Source: Sulfurovum sp. (lineage in GTDB: Bacteria; Campylobacterota; Campylobacteria; Campylobacterales; Sulfurovaceae). From it: DNA of 18,053 nt. How positions within the stretch are numbered: position 1 is the first letter of the stretch; each line of letters begins with the position of its first letter. The stretch spans positions 1 through 18,053 of the forward strand of contig DYPM01000028.1 in assembly GCA_020719895.1 (NCBI GenBank), given 5' to 3'. A model generated the notes under the pieces. That model had not been told where the DNA came from and searched no databases. It was given only the letters and a program-made list of their open reading frames with translations. The position numbers were made by a program, and so were the translations under genes. Positions 1 through 6,543 of the stretch are shown in pieces.

Positions 1-198
1 CCATTTTAGGACACAACAGATGCCAAATCAAATTTGGCATGACGGTTTTTAGAGATGCACTTTTATAAAAAAGTGCGTAAAACTTCTATCAATCTCGAAA
101 AACAAGTTTTTTGTAGCTTTAGAGGATTGCAGGGACACTTGCGTCCCTGCCACTCAAACGGACTTATTCGTTTGAGTGTGTAACATCAGATAGAAAAG
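1..198. other. Palindrome-rich non-coding stretch downstream of arsB
   Basis: No credible gene is seen here. The stretch holds four consecutive perfect inverted repeats: 20-28/32-40 (9-bp arms, CAA loop), 57-64/69-76 (GCACTTTT with loop ATAA), 129-136/143-150 (GCAGGGAC, 6-nt loop) and 151-160/169-178 (CACTCAAACG, 8-nt loop). The last two belong to a repeat that recurs near 4851. It lies just past the arsB stop, so one or more hairpins may end the ars transcript, but none has a strong T-run on the minus strand. Confidence 0.6.
127..186 (+). repeat. Double-hairpin dispersed repeat, copy A
   Basis: Two adjacent hairpins, with arms GCAGGGAC and CACTCAAACG, form a compact unit. The same layout recurs at 4851-4908, sharing the 12-mer ACTCAAACGGAC and roughly three quarters of positions overall by hand alignment. 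Similarity may continue weakly to about 210, across the arsB stop codon. The stems are perfect here (8 and 10 bp) and decayed in the other copy, so this is the better-preserved member. It resembles REP or MITE-like elements; no transposase is nearby. Confidence 0.6.
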
Positions 199-1452
199 TC
201 AAAGCAATCCAAGAAGTGCTATCAAAAGTACAGGCGGTGTAATCACAAGCCCCACCTTCATATACTCAATCCATCCAATAGTGATTCCTTTTTTTGCTAG
301 CACATGAAGCCACAACAGTGTTGCCAATGAACCAATCGGTGTCATTTTGGGACCTAAATTACTTCCAATGATATTAGCATAAGCAAGAGTTTGCATATTG
401 GCTTCATCTATCGCAATATCCATAATCATAACAGTAGGCATATTGTTCATCACGCTACTCAAAAGTGCCGAAAGAAATCCCACACCTATCACCGCCACAC
501 TTGTACCCATCTGTTGCATCCAAAGAATCGTCTCACTTAACAATCCTGTCAATCCTGCATTTTTGAGTCCATAAACAACCACATAAAGACCGATAGAGAA
601 CCACACGACTTGCCACGGTGCAGCTTTGATAGTCATTATTGGTTTGACTGCTTTGTAGTGTGTGCCAATTGCCAAAAATATCAAAGCACCGCCCAATGCA
701 AAAAGCGAAACAGGCAAATGGTACGCATCTCCGACAAAATATCCAATCATCAAAAATCCCAAAAACCACCAGCTCAAACGAAACATAGTATGATTTTTGA
801 TCACAGATTGGGGAGTCGCAAGATTTTGTATATCAATATGTGCAGGAATTGATTTTCTAAAATAGATCCAAAGTACACCCAATGAAGCCAAAATCGCCAA
901 AAGATTTGGCAAAAACATCGTGCGAGCATATTCCCAAAATCCAATACCAAAATAACCCGCAGTGACAATATTAGTGAGATTAGAGATGACCAAAGGATTA
1001 GAAGCACTATCTCCAATAAATCCTCCTGCCATCACAAATGCAAAAAGAGCGACAGGTTTCATATCAAGATATTTCATCTTCGCAAGCAAAATCGGCGTAA
1101 GAATCAATGCCGCACCATCATTTGCAAAAAATGCCGCCACTACTGCACCCAAAAGCAATACATAGACAAACATCAAATGACCGTTTCCGCGACTCAAACG
1201 CACCATCTTTAGAGCAGACCACTCAAAAAATCCAATCTCATCCAACGCCATCGAAAGCAAAATAATCCCAATAAACGCCAATGTTGCATCCCAAACAATA
1301 TCAGTCACAATCAAAACATCATTCAGACTCACTACACCAAGCAAAAGTGCCACAACTGCTCCAATCACCGCCGTCGTGCCAATCTGTAACCCTTTTGGTT
1401 GCCATATCACAAAAAGCAATGTGAGCAAAAAAATACTACTTGCTAACAGCAT
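199..1452 (-). CDS. arsB: Arsenite efflux permease ArsB
   Basis: A 417-residue polytopic inner-membrane protein of the ArsB/ArsB-NhaD permease family, which exports As(III)/Sb(III) using the proton-motive force, alone or with an ArsA ATPase. No arsA is seen here. Family signatures are visible: FFANDGAALILTP (about residues 108-120), GDSASNPLVISNL (about 147-159), NNMPTVMIM and, near the C terminus, GSNLGPKMTPIGSLATLLWL. Hydrophobic segments run over the whole length, consistent with about 12 membrane helices, and the length is normal for the family. The ATG overlaps the stop of the upstream cysteine-rich gene by 10 nt, so the two are translationally coupled in an arsC - small protein - arsB operon. 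Confidence 0.93.
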   Translation of the reverse strand: MLLASSIFLLTLLFVIWQPKGLQIGTTAVIGAVVALLLGVVSLNDVLIVTDIVWDATLAFIGIILLSMALDEIGFFEWSALKMVRLSRGNGHLMFVYVLLLGAVVAAFFANDGAALILTPILLAKMKYLDMKPVALFAFVMAGGFIGDSASNPLVISNLTNIVTAGYFGIGFWEYARTMFLPNLLAILASLGVLWIYFRKSIPAHIDIQNLATPQSVIKNHTMFRLSWWFLGFLMIGYFVGDAYHLPVSLFALGGALIFLAIGTHYKAVKPIMTIKAAPWQVVWFSIGLYVVVYGLKNAGLTGLLSETILWMQQMGTSVAVIGVGFLSALLSSVMNNMPTVMIMDIAIDEANMQTLAYANIIGSNLGPKMTPIGSLATLLWLHVLAKKGITIGWIEYMKVGLVITPPVLLIALLGLL

Positions 1453-1709
1453 TTGTTCTCGATTACTGTAGATTTTTTGAGTGCTGTTTCAATCTCTTCT
1501 TGACTCATTGTACCACTAAGAGAAATCTCTACATTTCCATCTTCGCCACTCACTGCGATATCACTAATCTTTGCTTTGGTTTCGTTGCTCATACAGTCAC
1601 ATTGACCAATTTTGCAATTTTCTACCATCTTTACAATACTCTCTTTTTTGACTTCACCTGTAAATGAGATTTTTACGCCACTCTCTGTTTTGAAAAGTTT
1701 TTTTTCCAT
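1443..1709 (-). CDS. Small cysteine-rich protein of the ars operon, internal duplication
   Basis: An 88-residue protein that I do not recognise as a named family. It lies 13 nt after arsC and overlaps arsB by 10 nt, with an AAAGG Shine-Dalgarno before the ATG. It has five cysteines: C32, C37 and C39 in a CKIGQCDC cluster, and a vicinal pair C87-C88 at the very C terminus. Two halves look duplicated: VKISFTGEVKKESI from residue 12 and VEISLSGTMSQEEI from residue 60, suggesting a repeated beta-alpha unit. There is no signal peptide or membrane segment, so it should be cytosolic. Cysteine clusters of this kind bind As(III) in ArsR and ArsD, so a role in binding arsenite or passing it to ArsB is a reasonable inference, not shown by sequence alone. 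Confidence 0.8.
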   Translation of the reverse strand: MEKKLFKTESGVKISFTGEVKKESIVKMVENCKIGQCDCMSNETKAKISDIAVSGEDGNVEISLSGTMSQEEIETALKKSTVIENKCC

Positions 1710-1722
1710 CTGTTTGTTACCT

Positions 1723-2136
1723 TTATTGTTTTTGTGACGCGAACGCCTCTTGAATTTTTGGCAAAAGCACGGTTTCTATCTCTTGATAAGTCGTCTCAAA
1801 TGCTTCATACGGTTTTCCATCTGGATCTTCAAAACCTACATGAATAGTCGGTGTCGGTTTTGGAAACATCGGACAACTCTCTTTGGCGTGATCACACACT
1901 GTGACGACAAGATCAAAAGGTTTTTCTATCACTGTGTCGATCGTTTTCGAATGATACTCTTCTCTCCATATTTGATGGGACTCCAGCAATTTTTTGGCAT
2001 TAGGATTGACTCTTCCTGATGCTTTTACGCCTGAACTCTCTGCGTCGATTCCTTCAAGTTTTGCATTCACTAAAGCTTCGGCAATAATGCTTCTACAACT
2101 GTTTCCTGTACATAATATGAGTACTTTTTTGTTCAT
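1723..2136 (-). CDS. arsC: Arsenate reductase, thioredoxin-coupled type (ArsC)
   Basis: A 137-residue member of the low-molecular-weight protein tyrosine phosphatase-like arsenate reductases, which reduce As(V) to As(III). The P-loop CX5R is C9-TGNSC-R15 at the N terminus. C81 and C88 (VCDHAKESC) match the Cys10/Cys82/Cys89 relay of the Staphylococcus aureus pI258 enzyme, which is recycled by thioredoxin. The motif FEDPDGK supplies the expected Asp-Pro loop. It is the first gene of the ars operon, has a good Shine-Dalgarno (AAGGAAAAG), and stands directly behind a promoter carrying an ArsR-type operator. Confidence 0.93.
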   Translation of the reverse strand: MNKKVLILCTGNSCRSIIAEALVNAKLEGIDAESSGVKASGRVNPNAKKLLESHQIWREEYHSKTIDTVIEKPFDLVVTVCDHAKESCPMFPKPTPTIHVGFEDPDGKPYEAFETTYQEIETVLLPKIQEAFASQKQ

Positions 2137-2164
2137 TTTCTTTTCCTTTGTATTGGTTTGAAGA

Positions 2165-2193
2165 ATAATACCCTAAAAAAATATATATATCAA
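2165..2193 (-). promoter_or_regulatory. ars operon promoter
   Basis: On the minus strand, TTGATA (2188-2193) and TATTAT (2165-2170) are separated by exactly 17 bp, a good sigma70 arrangement unusual in this window for having a recognisable -35. It points into arsC. The -35 hexamer lies inside the inverted repeat described separately. Confidence 0.65.
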
Positions 2194-2209
2194 GATATAT
2201 TGATATATA
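2184..2209. promoter_or_regulatory. ArsR-type operator, inverted repeat
   Basis: A perfect inverted repeat, TATATATCAA - GATATA - TTGATATATA, has 10-bp arms and a 6-bp spacer. The ATCAA-N6-TTGAT core is the pattern bound by ArsR/SmtB-family repressors. It covers the -35 of the ars promoter, so a bound repressor would block RNA polymerase. The metF stop codon is only 3 bp beyond it. No arsR gene lies in the window, so the regulator must be encoded elsewhere. Confidence 0.7.
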
Positions 2210-2211
2210 GT

Positions 2212-3129
2212 CTATCCAATCAACTTCGCACACAAATCAAACCGATTGTGTGTCATCAAATGCACTTTTCCGTGTAGCTTCATCACTTCATCAAATATTG
2301 TTTTAGAAAGAGCAAATCCCACCTCTTTTTCTTTCTCTACGCCGTCCATTGAAGCGAGATTCATCGTATCAATAATCGCTTTTGGAACATGAATCCCCGG
2401 AACATTGTCATTGATAAAGTTTGCTGTTTTTGAAGTGACGAGAGGAAATTGTCCAAGTACCAATACCGCCTCTTTGGCACTTTGGCGTACACTTATTGAT
2501 TTTGCTTCTTCAAAAAGTGCAAGTAGAGTTTTGGCATTTTCAAGATCATAGACAGGTTGAGTAAAGATCGCTCTTGCACCATAATCAAGCTTTTTTATCA
2601 TACGTTTTTGGAGTCTATTCATATCTTTGGCATAAGCATTGCTCACTGCAAAAGGATAAATTAGTTTTGGTGTTGGCATAAGCGGTTTATTGGAGTAGTC
2701 CACTCCATTATTGAGATGATAGATAATACTTAAAAGCAGTGTCGAATCTCTCTCCAATACGCCTTTGACTTCAGGCTGATCAGAGAATTTTGCAGGATCA
2801 CCTGTGAGTGCAAGGATGCATCGTAGGTCAAAATCATTTGCACCCAAAAGTGAAGATTGAAGCGAAAGTTTATTTTTGTCTCTCATACTCATTGTCGCGA
2901 TGACGGGTTTGCCAAAAGTCTGCTGAAGTTTGATTGCTGAAAGCAAACCTGACATTTTAAGCCGTGCAAGTGGATTATCAGTACAAGAGAAGCCTGAGAC
3001 TTTAGAAGCAAGATTACTCTCTTTGATTTTTTCGATAATTGGATCTATCGAAGCACCGTGAGGCGGATTGACCTCTACTGTAATAAATGGTTGATCATTG
3101 TGAAGGTTTTGACAAAAGGTTTCAAACAT
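2212..3129 (-). CDS. metF: 5,10-methylenetetrahydrofolate reductase (MetF-like)
   Basis: A 305-residue flavoprotein of the MTHFR family, which reduces methylene-THF to methyl-THF for methionine synthesis. Typical segments are VEVNPPHG near the N terminus, GFSCTDNPLARLKMS, the LALTGDPAK loop near the middle, and IFTQPVYDLENA. I chose the ATG at 3127-3129 (MFETFCQN). An ATG 16 codons upstream is possible, but it would place the start in the divergent region holding the serB -10, and homologs as I recall them begin at MFET. The gene is divergent from serB and followed after a short gap by the ars operon. The sequence is slightly shorter at both ends than E. coli MetF, as usual for Campylobacterota. 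Confidence 0.85.
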   Translation of the reverse strand: MFETFCQNLHNDQPFITVEVNPPHGASIDPIIEKIKESNLASKVSGFSCTDNPLARLKMSGLLSAIKLQQTFGKPVIATMSMRDKNKLSLQSSLLGANDFDLRCILALTGDPAKFSDQPEVKGVLERDSTLLLSIIYHLNNGVDYSNKPLMPTPKLIYPFAVSNAYAKDMNRLQKRMIKKLDYGARAIFTQPVYDLENAKTLLALFEEAKSISVRQSAKEAVLVLGQFPLVTSKTANFINDNVPGIHVPKAIIDTMNLASMDGVEKEKEVGFALSKTIFDEVMKLHGKVHLMTHNRFDLCAKLIG

Positions 3130-3162
3130 CAGGATAACTCTTTGTGGTAGTGTAAGATTGGA

Positions 3163-3168
3163 TATAAT
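3163..3168 (+). promoter_or_regulatory. -10 box of serB promoter
   Basis: A perfect TATAAT lies 30 nt before the serB ATG. A weak -35-like TTTGTG sits about 17 bp upstream. It falls in the metF/serB divergent region. Confidence 0.5.
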
Positions 3169-3197
3169 TTTAACCAAAACTTATAAAAAGGGCGACG

Positions 3198-3830
3198 ATG
3201 GCGAAATTGGCAGTATTTGATTTTGACTCTACATTGATGGATGGAGAAACAATTGATTTTTTGGCAGCACCGCTTGGACTTGAGTCTCAAGTAGCAGCAA
3301 TTACCAAAAGAGCGATGGAGGGAGAACTTGATTTTTTTAAGGCACTCATCGCAAGAGTAGCACTGCTTGAAGGGTTGGAAGAGAAAATCGTACAAGAGAT
3401 TTGCGTTCGTTTGCCACTTATGAATGGAGCTTTTGAAACTATCGCAGGACTCAAAGCGTCAGGTTATATTGTCGTTTGTCTTTCTGGTGGATTTCGTATT
3501 GCGACCAAACCTGCAAGTCAAAAACTTGGTATTGATGCTGATTTTGCCAACTTTTTACATAGCGAAAACGGTGTATTGACAGGACAAGTAGGCGGAGAGA
3601 TGATGCACTCCAATGCCAAAGGTGAGATGATTGTTCGACTTCAAAATCTATTAGGAATCAACAAAGAAGATACTCTTGTCGTAGGAGATGGTGCGAATGA
3701 TTTGAGTATGTTTGCCCACGCTGATACACGTATCGCATTTTGTGCCAAACCAATTCTCAAAGAAGCGGCAACACATTGTATAGAAATCAAAGACCTACGT
3801 GAAATTTTGAAAGTCAAACTATCTGAATAA
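3198..3830 (+). CDS. serB: Phosphoserine phosphatase (SerB)
   Basis: A 210-residue HAD-superfamily phosphatase, the last step of serine synthesis (phosphoserine to serine). Motif I is DFDST with D8 and D10 as nucleophile and acid/base. Motif II is SGGF (S96). Motif IV is GDGANDL (D164, D168), binding Mg2+. The cap insertion between motif I and II contains TKRAMEGELDFFKAL, typical of SerB. The length matches single-domain SerB proteins without an ACT domain. A Shine-Dalgarno AAAAAGGG precedes the ATG. It is followed by a palindromic repeat that may act as terminator. Confidence 0.92.
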   Translation: MAKLAVFDFDSTLMDGETIDFLAAPLGLESQVAAITKRAMEGELDFFKALIARVALLEGLEEKIVQEICVRLPLMNGAFETIAGLKASGYIVVCLSGGFRIATKPASQKLGIDADFANFLHSENGVLTGQVGGEMMHSNAKGEMIVRLQNLLGINKEDTLVVGDGANDLSMFAHADTRIAFCAKPILKEAATHCIEIKDLREILKVKLSE

Positions 3831-3832
3831 TT

Positions 3833-3898
3833 CTCAAATTTTGAGCAAAGCTCAAAATTAGATCTTCGTGCCGACAGCTCTCGCGACTTGTCGCTCTT
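3833..3898 (+). repeat. Palindromic repeat, intergenic copy 1
   Basis: This starts 2 nt after the serB stop. It has a perfect 10-bp stem AATTTTGAGC/GCTCAAAATT (3837-3846/3850-3859, loop AAA) and a second small stem GCGAC-TT-GTCGC (3883-3894). The first 29 nt are identical to 15712-15684 read on the minus strand, inside ccsBA, and the copies stay similar to the end with one 1-nt indel. A third, partial relative lies at 14786-14820. Confidence 0.8.
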
Positions 3899-3902
3899 TT
3901 TG
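3883..3902 (+). terminator. Possible rho-independent terminator of serB
   Basis: The hairpin GCGAC-TT-GTCGC is followed by TCTTTTTG. The stem is only 5 bp but GC-rich, and the T-run follows directly. It forms the right end of the palindromic repeat, so the repeat may double as a terminator. Confidence 0.4.
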
Positions 3903-3977
3903 TATTTACCAAAGATCTCAATTATCTAAGGAATTTATATCAAAACCTTCTCTCGTGTTTATATCGAACTCACCAAT

Positions 3978-4811
3978 ATGTGTGGTTTGAGCTGTAGCTT
4001 TTGTCCGACCAAAAACCTTGCTTCAAAGCAGATGGATCTTGCATTTTTTACTTCGATAGTCAAACAACTCAAAGGCGTGACAAGAGAGGTAGCGTGTCAT
4101 GTCGTGGGAGATCCATTGATGATTTCCAATCTTGCTGATTATTTGGATATTTTATACTCTCACAATCTCAAAGCACTTCTTACTACTTCTGGATTTTATT
4201 TCAAAAAACATACCGATACGACACTTTTTCATCCTGCCATCAAACAGATCAATATCTCTCTCAATGCCTTCAATAAAAATGAAACCGCATGGAGTCTTGA
4301 GCATTATATGGAACCAATTTTATCCCTTTGTCGCACTAAACTGCAAAAAAATACAGAGAGTTTTATAAATCTTCGCGTATGGAATCTTGATGAAGCGATG
4401 AGTGAAAAAGCGTTTAATCTCTCTCTTTTTATACTCCTCTCAAACACTTTTGAGATACCACTTTGTATCGACAAAATCTATCAAGAGAGACCAAGATCAA
4501 TCCGTTTGGCAAAAAAAATACTGCTACATTTTGATGATTATTTTGAGTGGCCATCACTTCAAAATCCCATTTATGGAGATGGAAGTTGTCTTGGACTTCA
4601 ATCGCATTTTGCGATTCTTGCGTCAGGAAAAGTCGTACCGTGCTGTCTTGACTGCGATGGTGTGATAGAGCTTGGGGATTTGCATCACCATTTGCTTCAA
4701 GAGATTCTCCAAAACAAACGAACTCAAGAGATAATATCAGGATTCAAAAATGGCAAAGCAATAGAGACACTGTGTCAAAAATGCAGTTACAAAGAGAGAT
4801 TTAACCACTAA
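3978..4811 (+). CDS. Radical SAM/SPASM-type iron-sulfur protein, true start probably upstream
   Basis: The protein has the radical SAM CxxxCxxC motif, C2-GLS-C6-SF-C9 counted from the first ATG, so it should bind a [4Fe-4S] cluster and cleave S-adenosylmethionine. A C-terminal cysteine set (C204, C222, C223, C226, C266, C269), with GKVVPCC and LCQKC, looks like a SPASM or twitch domain with auxiliary clusters. The substrate is unknown. The ATG at 3978 puts the cluster motif at residue 2 and has no Shine-Dalgarno. The same frame is open back to TAA at 3927 and reads KTFSRVYIELTN before the motif, the usual first beta strand of the fold. An AAGGA at 3928-3932 sits 6 nt before an in-frame ATC (3939), so initiation there (or at ATT 3933) is likely. 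It is a single gene with a repeat on each side. Confidence 0.8.
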   Translation: MCGLSCSFCPTKNLASKQMDLAFFTSIVKQLKGVTREVACHVVGDPLMISNLADYLDILYSHNLKALLTTSGFYFKKHTDTTLFHPAIKQINISLNAFNKNETAWSLEHYMEPILSLCRTKLQKNTESFINLRVWNLDEAMSEKAFNLSLFILLSNTFEIPLCIDKIYQERPRSIRLAKKILLHFDDYFEWPSLQNPIYGDGSCLGLQSHFAILASGKVVPCCLDCDGVIELGDLHHHLLQEILQNKRTQEIISGFKNGKAIETLCQKCSYKERFNH

Positions 4812-4850
4812 TTAGACACTCTTAACCATTCATCAAGGCACAATCTATGG

Positions 4851-4908
4851 TTGTAGGGACATTTTGCCCTGCTACTCAAACGGACGTGTTTGTTTGAATA
4901 TGTTACAT
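4851..4908 (+). repeat. Double-hairpin dispersed repeat, copy B
   Basis: A decayed relative of the element at 127-186: same order of AGGGACA, CCCTGC, ACTCAAACGGAC and GTTTGA blocks, with a 2-nt deletion in the first hairpin loop. Remaining stems are AGGG/CCCT and CAAAC/GTTTG. It lies in the 173-bp gap between the radical SAM gene and the HTH gene. Confidence 0.55.
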
Positions 4909-4972
4909 TCAGTAAAAAGCATAATCAATCCTTTGTCAGTTGAATCTTAAAGTCATTTAAAACAATGCCATA

Positions 4973-4978
4973 TATAAT
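4973..4978 (+). promoter_or_regulatory. -10 box directly before the HTH gene (leaderless candidate)
   Basis: A perfect TATAAT ends 6 nt before the ATG at 4985, so transcription would start at or next to the start codon. No Shine-Dalgarno fits between them. No good -35 is seen. Confidence 0.5.
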
Positions 4979-4984
4979 GTTTCT

Positions 4985-5281
4985 ATGAAAAAAATGACAC
5001 TCAAAACTTACGCCACCCAACACAAAATTTCTATTTTCAAAACCGTAAAATTGGTAAGAACAGGCAAACTCAAAAGCGTTACCGAAGAGGTAAACGGCAA
5101 AGAAATACTATATATTCTTGAAGAGTCCCCAGCACTCCAAGCATTATCAGATTTTCCAAAAATAAAAAGCATAGAAGAACAACTAAAAGAGGATATTATC
5201 GCTCTTCAAATCACCATACAAGAACTCCAAAAAGAGAATCAAAAACTAAAAGAGCGTATAAATCCAACGGACAGAGAATGA
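4985..5281 (+). CDS. Small HTH-like protein with C-terminal coiled coil
   Basis: A 98-residue protein that I do not recognise. Residues about 5-45 (LKTYATQHKISIFKTVKLVR, then GKLKSV..NGKEILYIL) read like the short winged-helix HTH of MerR/excisionase-type proteins. Residues about 62-92 form a charged heptad-rich coiled coil (IEEQLKEDIIALQITIQELQ and onward), so it may be dimeric. It is probably a DNA-binding or adaptor protein. Its stop overlaps the start of the next gene as ATGA, so the two are translationally coupled and likely work together. A second Met (codon 4) is an alternative start. Confidence 0.75.
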   Translation: MKKMTLKTYATQHKISIFKTVKLVRTGKLKSVTEEVNGKEILYILEESPALQALSDFPKIKSIEEQLKEDIIALQITIQELQKENQKLKERINPTDRE

Positions 5282-6435
5282 ACGCACACGAAAAGATCAC
5301 CAAAGCCAAAGCCAAATTGATGCTTGAGCATCCCTATTTTGGCACATTAGCATCAGGACTTACCATTACTTCTGATTCCAATGAACTCACTTTTAAAAGC
5401 GACGGCATCACAATACGAATCAACGAAGAGTATATCGATAAACTTGATCTTAGCGAAGTGGAATTCATCCTCTCTAACGGTGCAATGCACGCTGTTTTGG
5501 GACACATCGGACGACAAGCCAAACGAGACAAATGGCTTTGGCAAGAAGCGTGTGATTTTGCAGTCAATGCAATGTTGGTGCGAAATGGTCTTGTAGCACC
5601 AGAGTATGTAAACTACCAACCAAAGTTTGAAGGAATGTACGCCGAAGAGATCTACGCAAGACTCAAAGAGGAGATGATTCACGCTCCAGACACCAATCAC
5701 GACGCTTCTTCGAGTGATAACGAAGAGAGTTTATCGTCGCCACAAAAAAACCAAACCAAACCAAAAAATCAAATATCTCACCAATCACAAAAAAATACAA
5801 CAACCAAAGAACAAGAGGCAACGCAAGAGCTACAACAACAGTTTGAGCAGATATTTCTAAAACTCAAACGACAAGAATCGCTTCCTGCGGAGTTGCAATT
5901 TGTTGTTCCTGAATACTTCTCTTACATTATAGATTGGAAAGAGACACTCTCAAACTATATTGCAAGTTATGCCAAAACGGCTTATCGATTTTTGCCACCA
6001 AATATGAAATATCTCTATCGTGGTATTTTTCTTCCAAGTCTTAGCTCTGATCTGCTTCGTATTGTGATTGCCATAGATACTTCAGGCTCGATTGATAAAG
6101 AGATGTTGGGACTATTTTTGGCAGAAGTTGCATCGATTATGGAAGTCTATCCACACTATGAGATCGACCTTATCACCGCTGATCACAAAATCCACTCCCA
6201 CAAAACATATCTGCCAAATGAAAGCTTGGAATACGAAGTAAACGGTGGCGGAAGTACTGACTTTCGTCCTGTATTTGAGTACATCGAAAACAATATCGAT
6301 ACTCCCACTGCACTGCTCTTTTTTACCGATGGCAAAGGTACTTTTCCAAATACACCTCCTGCTTTTGATACGCTTTGGATTATGCCAAACAACACTCCAA
6401 CGCCATTTGGAGAAATAATGACATTAAAGTCATAA
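5278..6435 (+). CDS. DUF2201-type protein: degenerate metallopeptidase-like N domain plus VWA domain
   Basis: A 385-residue protein of the putative metallopeptidase/VWA-like family (DUF2201). The N-terminal domain (about 1-135) contains NGAMHAVLGHIGR at 67-79 and ACDFAVNAML after it. Compared with the HExxH-x4-H form I recall for the family, the first His-Glu pair is Asn67-Gly68, while H71, H76 and D93 remain. A polar Q/K/N/S-rich linker covers about 140-190. The C-terminal domain is VWA-like: D267-TSGS (MIDAS), GGGSTDFRP (T327, D328) and FFTDG (T350, D351), implying metal-dependent protein binding. Such proteins usually partner a MoxR-type AAA+ ATPase; none is next to it. The start overlaps the HTH gene by 4 nt. 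No signal peptide is seen, so it is cytosolic. Confidence 0.82.
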   Translation: MNAHEKITKAKAKLMLEHPYFGTLASGLTITSDSNELTFKSDGITIRINEEYIDKLDLSEVEFILSNGAMHAVLGHIGRQAKRDKWLWQEACDFAVNAMLVRNGLVAPEYVNYQPKFEGMYAEEIYARLKEEMIHAPDTNHDASSSDNEESLSSPQKNQTKPKNQISHQSQKNTTTKEQEATQELQQQFEQIFLKLKRQESLPAELQFVVPEYFSYIIDWKETLSNYIASYAKTAYRFLPPNMKYLYRGIFLPSLSSDLLRIVIAIDTSGSIDKEMLGLFLAEVASIMEVYPHYEIDLITADHKIHSHKTYLPNESLEYEVNGGGSTDFRPVFEYIENNIDTPTALLFFTDGKGTFPNTPPAFDTLWIMPNNTPTPFGEIMTLKS

Positions 6436-6483
6436 CTTTAAATACTAAAAGTGATAACTACATTAAATTTATCTGATTAAAAA

Positions 6484-6499
6484 GTAACCAATTTGTTAC
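6484..6499. promoter_or_regulatory. Inverted repeat upstream of pstS, possible operator
   Basis: GTAAC-CAATTT-GTTAC lies 45 nt before the pstS start, just ahead of a possible -10 (TATGAT, 6510-6515). It does not match the E. coli Pho box or the Campylobacter PhosR box as I recall them. A regulator site is plausible but unproven. Confidence 0.3.
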
Positions 6500-6543
6500 C
6501 ACTGTTGGGTATGATTTCGTAAAAATTATGAGTGGAGTATTTT

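Noticed and set aside
1..198. CRISPR array, given several repeats in a short span
   Set aside because: The units are different hairpins, not a regularly spaced identical repeat with unique spacers, and no cas gene is present.
610..1165. Plus-strand open frames opposite arsB
   Set aside because: They are antisense shadows of a clear ArsB gene with no protein-like character of their own.
3130..3177. Longer N terminus for MetF, starting at the ATG at 3177
   Set aside because: The extra 16 residues are not expected in the family, and the stretch holds the divergent serB promoter.
6471..6530. E. coli-type Pho box or Campylobacter PhosR box before pstS
   Set aside because: No pair of correctly spaced direct repeats matches either consensus; only the GTAAC/GTTAC inverted repeat is present.
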